Both the position numbers and the translations under genes were made by a program. Below, one piece after another: positions 33,181 through 42,290 of a DNA stretch of 64,000 nucleotides. How positions within the stretch are numbered: position 1 is the stretch's first letter; every line of letters starts with the position of its first letter. The DNA comes from Flavimaribacter sp039888615 (GTDB taxonomy: Bacteria > Pseudomonadota > Alphaproteobacteria > Rhizobiales > Rhizobiaceae). The notes beneath the pieces were generated by a model that was not told the origin of the DNA, did not search any database, and saw only the letters and a list, made by a program, of their open reading frames with translations. Location of the stretch: assembly GCA_039888615.1 (NCBI GenBank), contig JBDQQS010000006.1; one strand, given 5' to 3'.

Positions 33181-34431
33181 TCAGTGAAGATTGGGTTGCG
33201 GGCCGCGGCCCGTCTCGTCGAGCATGCGCCCGCAGATTGACCGGTCGAGGCGCATTTGCGCCGCCGTGGGATGCGGTTCGTCGCGGGCGATGAGATGGGC
33301 GTAGCAATAGCCGGACGCAGGGGTCGCCTTGAACCCGCCATAACACCAGCCCCCATTGAAATAGAGACCGTCGACGCCTGTCTTGTCGATGAAAGGTGAG
33401 CCGTCCATGGACATGTCCATCACGCCGCCCCAGCTTCTGAGCAGGCGCGCCCGGCCGATCATCGGCATCATCGCCATGCCGCCCTCGCATACGTGCTCCA
33501 CAGTAGGCAGATTACCCCGCTGGGCGTAGGTGTTGTAGCCGTCGAGATCACCGCCGAAGACCAGACCTCCCTTGTCGGACTGGGAGACATAGAAATGTCC
33601 GGCGCCGTAGGTGAGTACGCCGGGGATAACCGGCTTGAGGCCTTCAGTGACGAAGGCCTGGAGAACGTGGCTTTCGATCGGCAGGCGCATGCCGGCGAGC
33701 GCCATGACGCGACTTGATGATCCTGCGACGCAGACGGCGATCTTTTTCGCGCCGATCACGCCGCGCGTCGTCTCGACCCCGGTGCACACGCCGGCGTCGA
33801 TCCGGAATCCGGTGACCTCGCAGTTCTGGATCAGATCTACTCCGCGACTGTCGGCGCCGCGCGCATAGCCCCAGGCGACTGCGTCATGCCGGGCCGTGCC
33901 GCCGCGCTTCTGCCTCAGGCCGCCCTGGATCGGAAAACGCGCATTCTCGAAGTCCAGGAACGGGCAAATGCGCCGCAACTGTTTCCAGTCGAGGAGATCG
34001 GCGTCGACGCCGGCAAGCCGCATCGCATTGCCGCGGCGCGCATAGGCGTCGCGCTGGCTGTCCGAATGGTAGAGATTGATGACGCTGCGCTGCGAGACCA
34101 TGGCGTTGTAGTTGAAGTCCTGCTCCAGGCCTTCCCAAAGCTTCATCGAAAGTTCGTAGAAATGCTCATTGCCTGGCAGAAGATAATTCGACCGAATGAT
34201 CGTTGTGTTGCGGCCGATATTGCCGGATCCCAGCCATCCCTTATCGAGAACCGCGACATTGCATACGCCGAACTCCTTTGCCAGGTAATATGCGGTCGAA
34301 AGACCGTGTCCGCCGCCGCCAACGATCACGACGTCGTATTCCTGTTTCGGATCGGGATCACGCCAGACCGGTTTCCAGCCGCGGTTACCGGTCAGACCTT
34401 CCAGGAAAACCTTCAATCCCGAATAGTGCAT
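33181..34431 (-). CDS. soxB: Sarcosine oxidase beta subunit
   Basis: 416 residues. The flavin-binding start YDVVIVGGGGHGLSTAYYLAKEFGV (about residues 32-56) and the RGGTARHDAVAWGYARGAD stretch identify the beta subunit, which carries the non-covalent FAD and the covalent FMN. I chose the ATG at 34431 because family members start MxYSxxxLxxxGLxGNRGW; an ATG eight codons upstream is possible. It is the first gene of soxBDAG and faces a GlxA-type regulator across 79 bp. Confidence 0.94.
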   Translation of the reverse strand: MHYSGLKVFLEGLTGNRGWKPVWRDPDPKQEYDVVIVGGGGHGLSTAYYLAKEFGVCNVAVLDKGWLGSGNIGRNTTIIRSNYLLPGNEHFYELSMKLWEGLEQDFNYNAMVSQRSVINLYHSDSQRDAYARRGNAMRLAGVDADLLDWKQLRRICPFLDFENARFPIQGGLRQKRGGTARHDAVAWGYARGADSRGVDLIQNCEVTGFRIDAGVCTGVETTRGVIGAKKIAVCVAGSSSRVMALAGMRLPIESHVLQAFVTEGLKPVIPGVLTYGAGHFYVSQSDKGGLVFGGDLDGYNTYAQRGNLPTVEHVCEGGMAMMPMIGRARLLRSWGGVMDMSMDGSPFIDKTGVDGLYFNGGWCYGGFKATPASGYCYAHLIARDEPHPTAAQMRLDRSICGRMLDETGRGPQPNLH

Positions 34432-34510
34432 GGCGCCATCTCCATCTGGCTGCATCGTCTTGCGTTCGGCCTCACTTGACTTGTTTCAAAGAGACAATTT
34501 TATTCAGAAA

Positions 34511-35476
34511 ATGGACATGGCTATAGAAAATCGGGAGCCTTTTCGCGTCGGCTTTTTGCTTATCGACGGCTTTGCCCTGATGTCATACGCATCGGCGCTC
34601 GAACCGCTGCGCGTGGCGAACCTCAAGGCAGGTGCGGAGCTCTACCGGATCGACCACATCGGACTTTCGCCAGCGTCGAGTTCCGCCGGTGTTATGGTCG
34701 GCCAGACTATGGGCTTTGACGATACGCCAGATCTGGACATGGTGCTTGTCGTGGCGGGCGGCGATCCCATGCGATATGACAACAGGCGGACTTTTCGCTG
34801 GTTGCGGCGCGTCGCCCGGCGCCCAATCATCGTCGGCGGCGTTTCAGGTGGGCCGGTCATCCTTGCAAAATCCGGAATCATGAATGGCCGCCGGATGACG
34901 GTTCACTGGGAACACGCCGCCCCGCTGTCCGAGGCCGTTCCGTCTGTGATCGTGGAACGGACGCTTTATGTGGTGGAAAAGGATCGCATGACGTGCGCCG
35001 GGGGAACCGCGCCTCTCGACATGATGCACGCCTTTCTCAGCGACCGTCACGGGGCGGGTTTTGCTCGCGCTGTCAGCGACTGGCTGCTTCACACGGAAAC
35101 GCGTCGTTCCTTCGATCCGCAGCGCGCCGGTCTGACCGAACGTTACGGCACGACGAGCGAACCGGTTATAGAGGCGATTGAGGCCATGGAAAGCCACATC
35201 TCGGATCCGCTGACGCTGGAGCAGTTGTCGGCCATCGCCAGAGTCGGTCAGCGCCATCTCAACCGTCTGTTTCGTGAAAAACTCGGACGTCCGACCATGA
35301 ACTTCTATCGCGACTTGCGGCTGGAGGCGGCGCAGGATCTGCTTCGACAATCAACACTGACGGTAACGGAAATCGCACTCGCCACCGGCTTTGCCGGATC
35401 GGCGCACTTCTCGCAATCATTCAAGTCGCTGTATGGCGTTTCACCTTCGGCGGCGCGCCGCCGTCCCGTCTCTTGA
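34511..35476 (+). CDS. GlxA-family AraC-type transcriptional regulator
   Basis: 321 residues: an N-terminal DJ-1/PfpI-like sensing domain (about 8-195, FRVGFLLIDGFALMSYASALEPLRVAN) and a C-terminal double HTH of the AraC type (about 215-315; LEQLSAIARVGQRHLNRLFREKLG and TEIALATGFAGSAHFSQSFKSLYG). Relatives such as GbdR activate glycine-betaine and sarcosine genes, and its divergent position next to soxB makes it the likely activator of soxBDAG. The second ATG two codons later is an alternative start. Confidence 0.93.
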   Translation: MDMAIENREPFRVGFLLIDGFALMSYASALEPLRVANLKAGAELYRIDHIGLSPASSSAGVMVGQTMGFDDTPDLDMVLVVAGGDPMRYDNRRTFRWLRRVARRPIIVGGVSGGPVILAKSGIMNGRRMTVHWEHAAPLSEAVPSVIVERTLYVVEKDRMTCAGGTAPLDMMHAFLSDRHGAGFARAVSDWLLHTETRRSFDPQRAGLTERYGTTSEPVIEAIEAMESHISDPLTLEQLSAIARVGQRHLNRLFREKLGRPTMNFYRDLRLEAAQDLLRQSTLTVTEIALATGFAGSAHFSQSFKSLYGVSPSAARRRPVS

Positions 35477-35493
35477 CGGTTGAACTGGCGGAC

Positions 35494-35904
35494 CTACTCC
35501 GCCGCCTGACTGGCGCGGTGGGCTACGATCGACGACACGTTTTCCTCAATCCAGTCGACAAGCGATTCCACGCGTTTCGCCACCTCCACGCCGGATGGCG
35601 TGAGGCTGTATTCAACATGCGGTGGAACGACGGGCAGCGAATTGCGTAGCACAAAGCCGTCGCCTTCCAGGTTCTGAAGCGTTTGCGCAAGCATCTTTTC
35701 GCTGACGCCGCCAATGCGCCTGCGCAGCTGGCTGAAGCGCAGCGTTCCGTCCAGCAGCGCCACCAGAGCGAGGACGCCCCAGCGTGAGACGACATGGTTG
35801 AGGATGTCGCGTGACGGGCATTGCCCAGAGAACACAACGCCGCGGCGCAGGCCTTCCGCCAGGCTGCCCGTGACGGGTGTTTCCGTACGGTGTTTCGCAG
35901 ACAT
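35494..35904 (-). CDS. HxlR-family transcriptional regulator
   Basis: 136 residues with the winged helix typical of HxlR proteins: CPSRDILNHVVSRWGVLALVALLDGTLRFSQLRRRIGGVSEKMLAQTLQNLEGDGFVLR, and the wing PVVPPHVEYSLTPSG. The Cys in GQCPSRD is conserved in redox- and electrophile-sensing members. It is divergent from a QorB-like quinone reductase gene, the same layout as ytfH-qorB in E. coli, so it is probably the local repressor acting at 35926-35944. Confidence 0.93.
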   Translation of the reverse strand: MSAKHRTETPVTGSLAEGLRRGVVFSGQCPSRDILNHVVSRWGVLALVALLDGTLRFSQLRRRIGGVSEKMLAQTLQNLEGDGFVLRNSLPVVPPHVEYSLTPSGVEVAKRVESLVDWIEENVSSIVAHRASQAAE

Positions 35905-35925
35905 TTACACTAACCTTTTTGTGCG

Positions 35926-35944
35926 TACTTACTTTTAGTTAGTA
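35926..35944. promoter_or_regulatory. Inverted repeat between the HxlR and QorB genes, probable operator
   Basis: TACTTAC (35926-35932) and GTTAGTA (35938-35944) are inverted copies with one mismatch and a 5-bp spacer. A further ACTAAC lies at 35909-35914. The position, 22 bp before the HxlR start and 42 bp before the QorB start, suits autoregulation and repression of both genes. Confidence 0.55.
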
Positions 35945-35985
35945 GATACCTAAATCGTCTTCATCACCCTTTCAAGTATGGAGAC

Positions 35986-36846
35986 ATGATCATGATTGCA
36001 GTAACCGGAGCGAGCGGACAACTGGGACGGCTGGTCGTCGAAGCGTTGTTGAAGTCCAAAACAGAAACCAGGATAGCTGCGCTTGTTCGGGATCCGGCCA
36101 AGGTGGCGGAATTCAACGAAAAAGGCGTGGTCGTCCGCAAAGCTGACTACGACGCACCGGAAACCCTGGCGGCGTCGCTGGAGGGCGTGGAGCGCCTTTT
36201 GCTGATATCCTCAAGCGAGGTTGGTCAAAGAACCCGGCAACACAAGGCGGTTATTGACGCTGCGAAAGCCGCCGGCGTCAAGCTGATCGCCTATACGAGT
36301 ATTCTCGACGCCGATGGTTCTCCACTCGCCCTTGCAGACGAGCACCGCGAAACGGAAGCCTATCTCAAGGAAACAGGCGTTCCTTATGCTCTGCTGCGTC
36401 ATGGCTGGTATACTGAAAACTATATGGGCGCGATCCCCGCTGCCGTTGAAAACGGCGCGGTCTATGGTTGCGCTGGCGATGGTCGCTTTTCGTTCGCGAC
36501 CCGGCAAGACTATGCGGAGGCTGACGCCGCTGTCCTTCTGAAGGAGAGGCAGGCGGGAAAAGTTTATGAGCTTGCGGGCGCGCGGGGCTATACTCTGTCT
36601 GAGCTTGCAGCGGAGATCTCCGCCCATGCCAACAAGACAATACCTTACGTGAACATCCCCGAGGCGGCTTATTGCGACGCTCTCGTGAAGGCTGGAATTC
36701 CGGCGCCCTTTGCGGCTGTGCTCGCAAACTCGGAATCCGGGGCGGCCAGCGGCGCGCTCTTCACGAAAAGTCACGACCTGCAGGATCTGATTGGCAGGTC
36801 ATCGACGACGCTTGCGGAAAGCGTCGCAGTCGCAATGCAGAACTGA
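35986..36846 (+). CDS. NmrA/QorB-like NAD(P)H:quinone oxidoreductase
   Basis: 286 residues of the atypical short-chain dehydrogenase group. The nucleotide-binding TGASGQLGRLVVEALL lies at the N-terminus, and the pattern VRKADYDAPETLAASLEGVERLLLISSSEVGQR is that of QorB (YtfG). YTSILDADGSPLALADEHRETEAYLKETGVPY matches the region that replaces the usual catalytic Tyr-x3-Lys. QorB-type enzymes reduce quinones. Its divergent HxlR partner supports the call. Confidence 0.9.
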   Translation: MIMIAVTGASGQLGRLVVEALLKSKTETRIAALVRDPAKVAEFNEKGVVVRKADYDAPETLAASLEGVERLLLISSSEVGQRTRQHKAVIDAAKAAGVKLIAYTSILDADGSPLALADEHRETEAYLKETGVPYALLRHGWYTENYMGAIPAAVENGAVYGCAGDGRFSFATRQDYAEADAAVLLKERQAGKVYELAGARGYTLSELAAEISAHANKTIPYVNIPEAAYCDALVKAGIPAPFAAVLANSESGAASGALFTKSHDLQDLIGRSSTTLAESVAVAMQN

Positions 36847-36902
36847 GGTTCGCTAATTTTGCAGGTGTGGCTTGCAGAACGAGGGAGTTGACGGCGCCTA
36901 TA

Positions 36903-36919
36903 AGTAAGATAGACTTACT
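36903..36919. promoter_or_regulatory. Perfect inverted repeat before the MarR gene, probable operator
   Basis: AGTAAG (36903-36908) and CTTACT (36914-36919) form a perfect 6-5-6 inverted repeat, 30 bp before the MarR start. This is the usual location and size for MarR autorepression sites. It would also control the MFS gene cotranscribed with marR. Confidence 0.55.
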
Positions 36920-36948
36920 ATCAGTTTACCATACAAAAAGTTGGTCCC

Positions 36949-37416
36949 TTGAAACGCGGTATCGATCCCGAGAACATTTCCTTTTTGCTGTTCGACATTT
37001 CGCGGCTGATGCGCGGCGAATTCGAACAGCGCGTGGCTGAGGCGGGTCTTGGCGTGACACCAGCCGAGGCGCGTGTTCTTGCTCATGTTGCGCGATGTCA
37101 GCCGATCCGCCAGCATCTGCTCGCTTATCGGCTTGGCATCGCCCGCATGAGCATCACGACCTTCATCGACCGGCTTGAGGGCGCAGGCTTGCTGGAACGC
37201 GTCGCCGACCCGGAAGACCGCCGCGCCAAATTCGTGTCGCTGACTGACGATGCGTTTCCGATCATGAGCAAGTTGGAAGACATCGGCGAAGCGGTGCGGC
37301 TCGCCGCGCGCGGCGCCATTCCCGCCGAGGAATGGGAACTCTTCCGCAAGACAGCTCTCGCCGTACGCGGAAATCTTGCGGCAGTGCGGCAGCAGGTAAA
37401 GGAAATGGCGCAATGA
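36949..37416 (+). CDS. MarR-family transcriptional regulator
   Basis: 155 residues with a winged-helix core: TPAEARVLAHVARCQPIRQHLLAYRLGIARMSITTFIDRLEGAGLLERVADPEDRRAKFVSLT, in which the DPEDRRAK wing is a strong MarR marker. It begins with TTG at 36949; no ATG or clear SD is available nearby, so the start is moderately certain. The stop overlaps an MFS transporter gene (ATGA), so it probably senses a toxic compound and controls its export. Confidence 0.9.
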   Translation: MKRGIDPENISFLLFDISRLMRGEFEQRVAEAGLGVTPAEARVLAHVARCQPIRQHLLAYRLGIARMSITTFIDRLEGAGLLERVADPEDRRAKFVSLTDDAFPIMSKLEDIGEAVRLAARGAIPAEEWELFRKTALAVRGNLAAVRQQVKEMAQ

Positions 37417-38681
37417 ACGCCACCGGCCGCACATTTGCGCCTGTGATGAGTGAGCGCAAGGTCAGTTTCATCGGCGCACTCTTTGTCGCCATCGGCCCGG
37501 TGACTTTGGCGCTCTATACACCGGCGATGACGCAGATCATCGACGCGCTGAACACTACCCAGGCGATGGTCAATCTGACCATGACCATCTATTTTGGCGG
37601 CTTCGCCACGGCGCAGCTCATCGCAGGTCCGATCTCTGACGCGCTCGGCAGGAAACCCGTCACCTTCGTATTCATGGGCATTTTTCTGCTCGCCACGCTC
37701 GTTGCGCTTGTCGCGCCAACGATCGAGGTGTTGATCGCTGCACGGTTCGTTCAGGGCATTGGCGCTTCCGCCGGTATAGCGATATCACGGGCGATTGTTC
37801 GTGATCTTTATCGCGGAGACACGTCCGCACGCATCATGAACCTGATCGGCATCATTCTGGCTGTGGGGCCGGCCTTCGCACCGACCCTTGGCGGCGCGAT
37901 GCTGCAATTATTCGGCTGGCGCTCGATCTTCTTCTTCATGGCGCTCATGGGCGTGGCGGTGGTTTTGGTCACGGCCTTTTCGCTCAAGGAAACGGTTATC
38001 GCCGACAGATCACGATTCAATGTGGCGACTCTCCTGGGTTCCTACCGGCAATTGATGACCAACGCGCATTTCATGGCGACGACGATGACGCTGGCGGGCG
38101 CAATCGGCGCAGTCTACACTATGATGACCTTCCTGCCATTCATACTCATGGGTCAGGTCGGCATGTCGCCCACCGAATACGGGCTCGGCATGCTGCTGCA
38201 GACCGGCTGCTTCTTCATCGGCTCACTGATCGTTCGTCATCTGATCGGACGTTACAGCGCATATAGCCTGGTGTTGCCGGGTCTTGTTTTCATTTTTCTG
38301 GGCAGCATCGCCAGCATGGCGCTGTTCTTTGTCGAGCCCAGTTATCTCCGGGTGATCCTTCCCATAGGCGTCTACTCCGCGGGCATAGCCTTCGTGATGC
38401 CGGCCATGACGACAGCGGCGCTTGCGCCGTTTCCCCGCATTGCCGGAGCGGCGGCGTCACTGATGGGTTTTCTGCAGATGGGAACCGGTCTTGTCATGGG
38501 AACAATCGGCGGTCTTTTCGCCAATCCCGCGATTGCCATGGCGACGCTGATTCCGGTTCTCGGGCTTGTGTCCTGCGTGTCCTACCTAGTCTATCGGCGG
38601 CACCCGCACCTTGCTGAACTCGAACCACGCACGGACGTCATGGCAAGTCTGCCTGTCGGCCGCACCCAGATGCCGGACTGA
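37413..38681 (+). CDS. MFS drug-resistance-type exporter (Bcr/CflA family)
   Basis: 422 residues, about twelve membrane helices. Motif A of the DHA1 group is ADQ-like GPISDALGRKPV between helices 2 and 3, and motif C-like GPAFAPTLGGAML lies in helix 5, as in proton-driven multidrug exporters. I chose the ATG at 37413 overlapping the marR stop. Substrates cannot be told from the sequence. It ends 12 bp from the convergent permease gene. Confidence 0.9.
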   Translation: MNATGRTFAPVMSERKVSFIGALFVAIGPVTLALYTPAMTQIIDALNTTQAMVNLTMTIYFGGFATAQLIAGPISDALGRKPVTFVFMGIFLLATLVALVAPTIEVLIAARFVQGIGASAGIAISRAIVRDLYRGDTSARIMNLIGIILAVGPAFAPTLGGAMLQLFGWRSIFFFMALMGVAVVLVTAFSLKETVIADRSRFNVATLLGSYRQLMTNAHFMATTMTLAGAIGAVYTMMTFLPFILMGQVGMSPTEYGLGMLLQTGCFFIGSLIVRHLIGRYSAYSLVLPGLVFIFLGSIASMALFFVEPSYLRVILPIGVYSAGIAFVMPAMTTAALAPFPRIAGAAASLMGFLQMGTGLVMGTIGGLFANPAIAMATLIPVLGLVSCVSYLVYRRHPHLAELEPRTDVMASLPVGRTQMPD

Positions 38682-38693
38682 AGGCGTCCGGTC

Positions 38694-39608
38694 TTATTTC
38701 CAGAATGGTTGCGCAAGGGCACGCGGCGCGATCTGCCGTCCGACGAGCCCCGCGACCGCGAGCAGCGCCAGCAGATAGGGCATCATGATAAGCAGCGCAT
38801 TCGGCAATTGGACGCCAATCGCCGGCAATTGGAACTGCAACGCCGTCGCCGCGCCGAAAAGCAGACAGGCAAGGACAATACGCCAAATTTTCCAGTTGCC
38901 GAAAATCACGGCCACAATCGCCAGATAACCGGCTCCCCGGGTCATGCCTTCCGTGAATGTATGAATTTCCGCAATCGACAGGAAAGCGCCGCCCAGCGCC
39001 GCCATCAGGCCTGTAAAAAGTACGGCCCCGTGCCTCAGGGTGATCACCGGAACCCCGGAGATCGCCACGGCGTGCGGATCCTCGCCGGCGGCCCGCAACG
39101 CGACGCCCGCGCCAGTGCGGGACATGAACCAGGCCAGGGCAATGATGATGGCGACGGCCAGATAGGCGAGACCAGCCTGATGAAATATCGGTCCGATCAC
39201 TGGCAGGTCTCCCAGAAACGGAGGAGACCACGCATTGAAACCGGTGATCATTTCGCGGGAACGGTTCCCGAAAAACTGTCTGTAGCCAAGCGTTGTCAGC
39301 CCCAGAACCAGGATATTGATTCCGATTCCCGTTACGACCTGGTTGGCGCGCAGCGTGTTCGTCAAAACGCTTTGCAGCAGCGCGACCGGAAGAACAATAA
39401 CGACAGCGAAGAGCAATCCGAAATAGGGAGAGCCGGTCATCGCCGTACCGAGCGCGCCTCCGAAGGCGCCTGTCAGCATCATTCCTTCGACGCTCATATT
39501 GACGATGCCGGCCCGTTCACTGACATACTCGCCCGTTGCGGCAAAGAGCAGCGGGATGGCAAGTCGGACGGAAGAGGCCAGGAAAACCACGAACAATTCC
39601 ATTGTCAT
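38694..39608 (-). CDS. ABC transporter permease, BMP/nucleoside type (second permease)
   Basis: 304 residues, about nine hydrophobic helices, in the BPD_transp_2 family. ATGEYVSERAGIVNMSVEGMMLTGAF near the N-terminus is a strong marker of NupQ/YufQ-type permeases, and the ATPase-contact region is AAGEDPHAVAISGVPVITLRHGAVLFTG. It is the last gene of a four-gene importer (binding protein, ATPase, two permeases) and overlaps the first permease by 4 bp. Such systems import nucleosides, purines or related ring compounds. Confidence 0.92.
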   Translation of the reverse strand: MTMELFVVFLASSVRLAIPLLFAATGEYVSERAGIVNMSVEGMMLTGAFGGALGTAMTGSPYFGLLFAVVIVLPVALLQSVLTNTLRANQVVTGIGINILVLGLTTLGYRQFFGNRSREMITGFNAWSPPFLGDLPVIGPIFHQAGLAYLAVAIIIALAWFMSRTGAGVALRAAGEDPHAVAISGVPVITLRHGAVLFTGLMAALGGAFLSIAEIHTFTEGMTRGAGYLAIVAVIFGNWKIWRIVLACLLFGAATALQFQLPAIGVQLPNALLIMMPYLLALLAVAGLVGRQIAPRALAQPFWK

Positions 39609-40699
39609 CGCGCGGACCTCCGGTCGAGAAAATAGGCTGCTCCAGCGATCGACACCACGATCAGGCCCTGGATAATGCCGACGAGGGCGGAGGGCACCGA
39701 GGCCATCATTTCCATGGAGATGCCGCCCGAGCGCATGAAGCCAAAGAGCACTGCGCCAGCGATAACGCCCGTAATCGAGTTCCGAGCGAGCAGGCCGACG
39801 ACAAGTCCGTCGAAACCGTAATTCGAGGAGAAGCCGGCTTTCAGCGAGTATTGCTCGCCTTGCAGCATCAGAGCGCCGGCAAGACCACCAAGCGCGCCTG
39901 CGACGAACAATGCGGTGACGACGCCTGCGCCGACCGCAATGCCTGCGCGGGCGGCTGCGACCGGATTGAAGCCGATGGCCTTCAGATTGAAGCCGAAGAC
40001 GGAGCGGGAGAGAATGATCGCCGCGGCAATCGCGATCACAATCGTCAGCGGCAAACCCCAGGTGACAGGCGAGGTGTATGAGCCGGTCAGCAGGGGAACT
40101 TGGGTGGATGCGGGAATGGAAAGGGATTCCGGCAGCGTTGCGGATGACGTCATGGGCTGACGCAGCAGATTTTCAGACTGGACAGACCAGTAAAGCAGCC
40201 AGATCGCGATGAAAGACAAAAGTAAGGTCGTGATGACCTCGTTGGCGCCGGCGCGCACCTTGAGAAAACCGGCGATCGCGCCCCAGACGCCGCCTGCAAT
40301 CGCTCCTCCGACAAGCGGAATGATGAAGGACAAGCCAAACGGCAATTCCGCTATGCCTGGAGCCAGACACAACGCCGTGGCGAATACGCCGCCCATTGCG
40401 ATCTGACCTTCGCCGCCGACATTCGTCAGCCCTGCGCGGGCGGCGATGACGAAACCGATCCCGACAAGCGCGAGCGAAATAGACCGGTTGAGCGAGGCGG
40501 AAATCGAATAGGCCGAACCGAAAGCGCCATTGATGAACGCCGAAACCGCCCGATCGAGCGGCACGCCCATGGCCATGACCGCGACAAGACCGACCAGGAA
40601 CGCGGCGACAACTGCAATCACCGGGATGGCTATCCTCCCGAGAATGTCACTGTAGGCTGCGGACGGAATGCCCGGCAATTGATACGGGATATCCGTCAT
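39605..40699 (-). CDS. ABC transporter permease, BMP/nucleoside type (first permease)
   Basis: 364 residues of the NupP/YufP type. The family marker GFVIAARAGLTNVGGEGQIAMGGVFAT (about 95-121) and the loop KAIGFNPVAAARAGIAVG are present. It overlaps both the ATPase gene (ATGA) and the second permease by 4 bp, which indicates a tightly coupled transport operon. Confidence 0.92.
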   Translation of the reverse strand: MTDIPYQLPGIPSAAYSDILGRIAIPVIAVVAAFLVGLVAVMAMGVPLDRAVSAFINGAFGSAYSISASLNRSISLALVGIGFVIAARAGLTNVGGEGQIAMGGVFATALCLAPGIAELPFGLSFIIPLVGGAIAGGVWGAIAGFLKVRAGANEVITTLLLSFIAIWLLYWSVQSENLLRQPMTSSATLPESLSIPASTQVPLLTGSYTSPVTWGLPLTIVIAIAAAIILSRSVFGFNLKAIGFNPVAAARAGIAVGAGVVTALFVAGALGGLAGALMLQGEQYSLKAGFSSNYGFDGLVVGLLARNSITGVIAGAVLFGFMRSGGISMEMMASVPSALVGIIQGLIVVSIAGAAYFLDRRSAR

Positions 40700-42285
40700 G
40701 GCGTCTTTCCGGACATCAGCGAACCAATGTCATCCCTGTTGTCGATTTTGGCTGCCCGCTCTCCGATGATGCGGCCGCGGTAGAAAACGACGATGCGGTC
40801 GGCGACGGCGAGCAATTCATCCAGCTCTGAGGAAATCAGCAGAACGCCGGTTTCCTGGTCGGCGGCCTGTCGAATATACGTGTAGACAGCTTCGATAGCG
40901 CCGATATCCAGTCCGCGCGTCGGATGCGCTGCCAGAAGGAAGCGCAAATTCGACGTCGTCAGTTCACGCGCGAGCACCGCCTTCTGCTGGTTGCCTCCGG
41001 AAAGCGTCGAGAATGCCGATTGGCTGTCGGGCGCGCGTACGTCGAAACGCTGCATCAGCGTGCGCGCTTCTTCGCGTTGGCGCTTGCGGTCGATAAGGCC
41101 GTATCGGGCAAATCCCTGCATGCGACCAAGCTGCAGATTGTCGGCGAGCGACAACTGTCCGATTGACGCAACCAGATGCCGATCTTCAGGAATGACGCCC
41201 ACGCCCGCCGCCGTAATCTGGCGCGGTTTCGCTGTCGTCAATTCATGACCCGCCGCAAACCATCGGCCGCTCGTCGCATGGGACAGTCCTGCCAGGATGG
41301 ATCCAAGCTCGCTCTGTCCGTTTCCTTCCACACCGGCGACGCCGACAATTTCGCCTTCCGCGATTGTCAGCGTGACGCTGTCAAGACGTTTGACGCCGAT
41401 CTCGTCAACAAAGGAAAGATTGTCGATCTGCATGGCCTCGGGCAGTGGACCGCGATGCGGCGCCAGCTTGCGCGGCGGAAGCGCGCTGACGCCGAAATTG
41501 CGATTGTCGCCGGCTTCGCCCTCGCGGCTGATCATGGCGCGAACCAGTACGTCCATGTCATTAGAGGGATCCGCCGAATGGGCGACGGCCCGTCCGCCGC
41601 GCAAGACGGTGACGCGGTCCGCGACGCGAGCGATCTCGGCGAGTTTGTGCGTAACCATGGCAACTGCACAGCCGCTTTCGGCGACGCGGCGACAGACGTC
41701 GAGCAGTGAATTGATCTCTTCCGGCAGCAACACCGCAGTCGGTTCGTCGAGGATAAGCAGGCGCGGACGCTGCATCAGGCACTTGACGATTTCGATACGC
41801 TGACGCTGGCCGACCGACAGGTCGCCAACGATCTCGAAAGGGGCCAGGCCCAGACCGAATTCCGTCGCCAGCGTCATTATCTTTTCAGCCTCGGCTTTTC
41901 GATTCAGGCGTCCGAATTTCTTGCCGATCAGCAGATTGTCGATAACCGGAAGTTCGTTGATCAGGCTGAAATGCTGATGCACCATAGCGACGCCGTGGCG
42001 CATGGCGTCGCGCGGGTTTGCTGGCGCATAGAGCGCGCCATCAAGCCGCATGTCTCCCGATGTGGGCTGATGTATGCCGAACACCAGGTTGCAAAGCGTC
42101 GATTTGCCTGCTCCGTTTTCGCCGAGCAGGCAATGCCCCTCATGCGCATTGAAGGCAATGTCTATGTCTGAGAGAGCTGAAAATTCACCGAACCGCTTGC
42201 CCACTCCGGAGAGCGCCAGTAGCGGTTGCGGTTCGGTCTTTTCTGCGGGGGTGGGCACGTCCTGCACGGCCGTGCCCTGGCTCAT
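40696..42285 (-). CDS. ABC transporter ATP-binding protein with two nucleotide-binding domains
   Basis: 529 residues made of two fused ATPase domains, as in sugar and nucleoside importers of the RbsA/NupO type. The first has Walker A GENGAGKST, signature LSVGQRQR and Walker B LLILDEPTAVL. The second has a degenerate Walker A (GVEGNGQSE), signature LSGGNQQK and Walker B-like FLLAAHPTRGLD. I chose the ATG at 42285; the ATG at 42294 three codons earlier overlaps the binding-protein stop and is also possible. Confidence 0.93.
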   Translation of the reverse strand: MSQGTAVQDVPTPAEKTEPQPLLALSGVGKRFGEFSALSDIDIAFNAHEGHCLLGENGAGKSTLCNLVFGIHQPTSGDMRLDGALYAPANPRDAMRHGVAMVHQHFSLINELPVIDNLLIGKKFGRLNRKAEAEKIMTLATEFGLGLAPFEIVGDLSVGQRQRIEIVKCLMQRPRLLILDEPTAVLLPEEINSLLDVCRRVAESGCAVAMVTHKLAEIARVADRVTVLRGGRAVAHSADPSNDMDVLVRAMISREGEAGDNRNFGVSALPPRKLAPHRGPLPEAMQIDNLSFVDEIGVKRLDSVTLTIAEGEIVGVAGVEGNGQSELGSILAGLSHATSGRWFAAGHELTTAKPRQITAAGVGVIPEDRHLVASIGQLSLADNLQLGRMQGFARYGLIDRKRQREEARTLMQRFDVRAPDSQSAFSTLSGGNQQKAVLARELTTSNLRFLLAAHPTRGLDIGAIEAVYTYIRQAADQETGVLLISSELDELLAVADRIVVFYRGRIIGERAAKIDNRDDIGSLMSGKTP

Positions 42286-42290
42286 ATGTC

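Noticed and set aside
29375..34431. sox genes as a sulfur-oxidation cluster
   Set aside because: The proteins are flavin amine oxidase subunits with a folate domain, that is sarcosine oxidase, despite the shared gene name.
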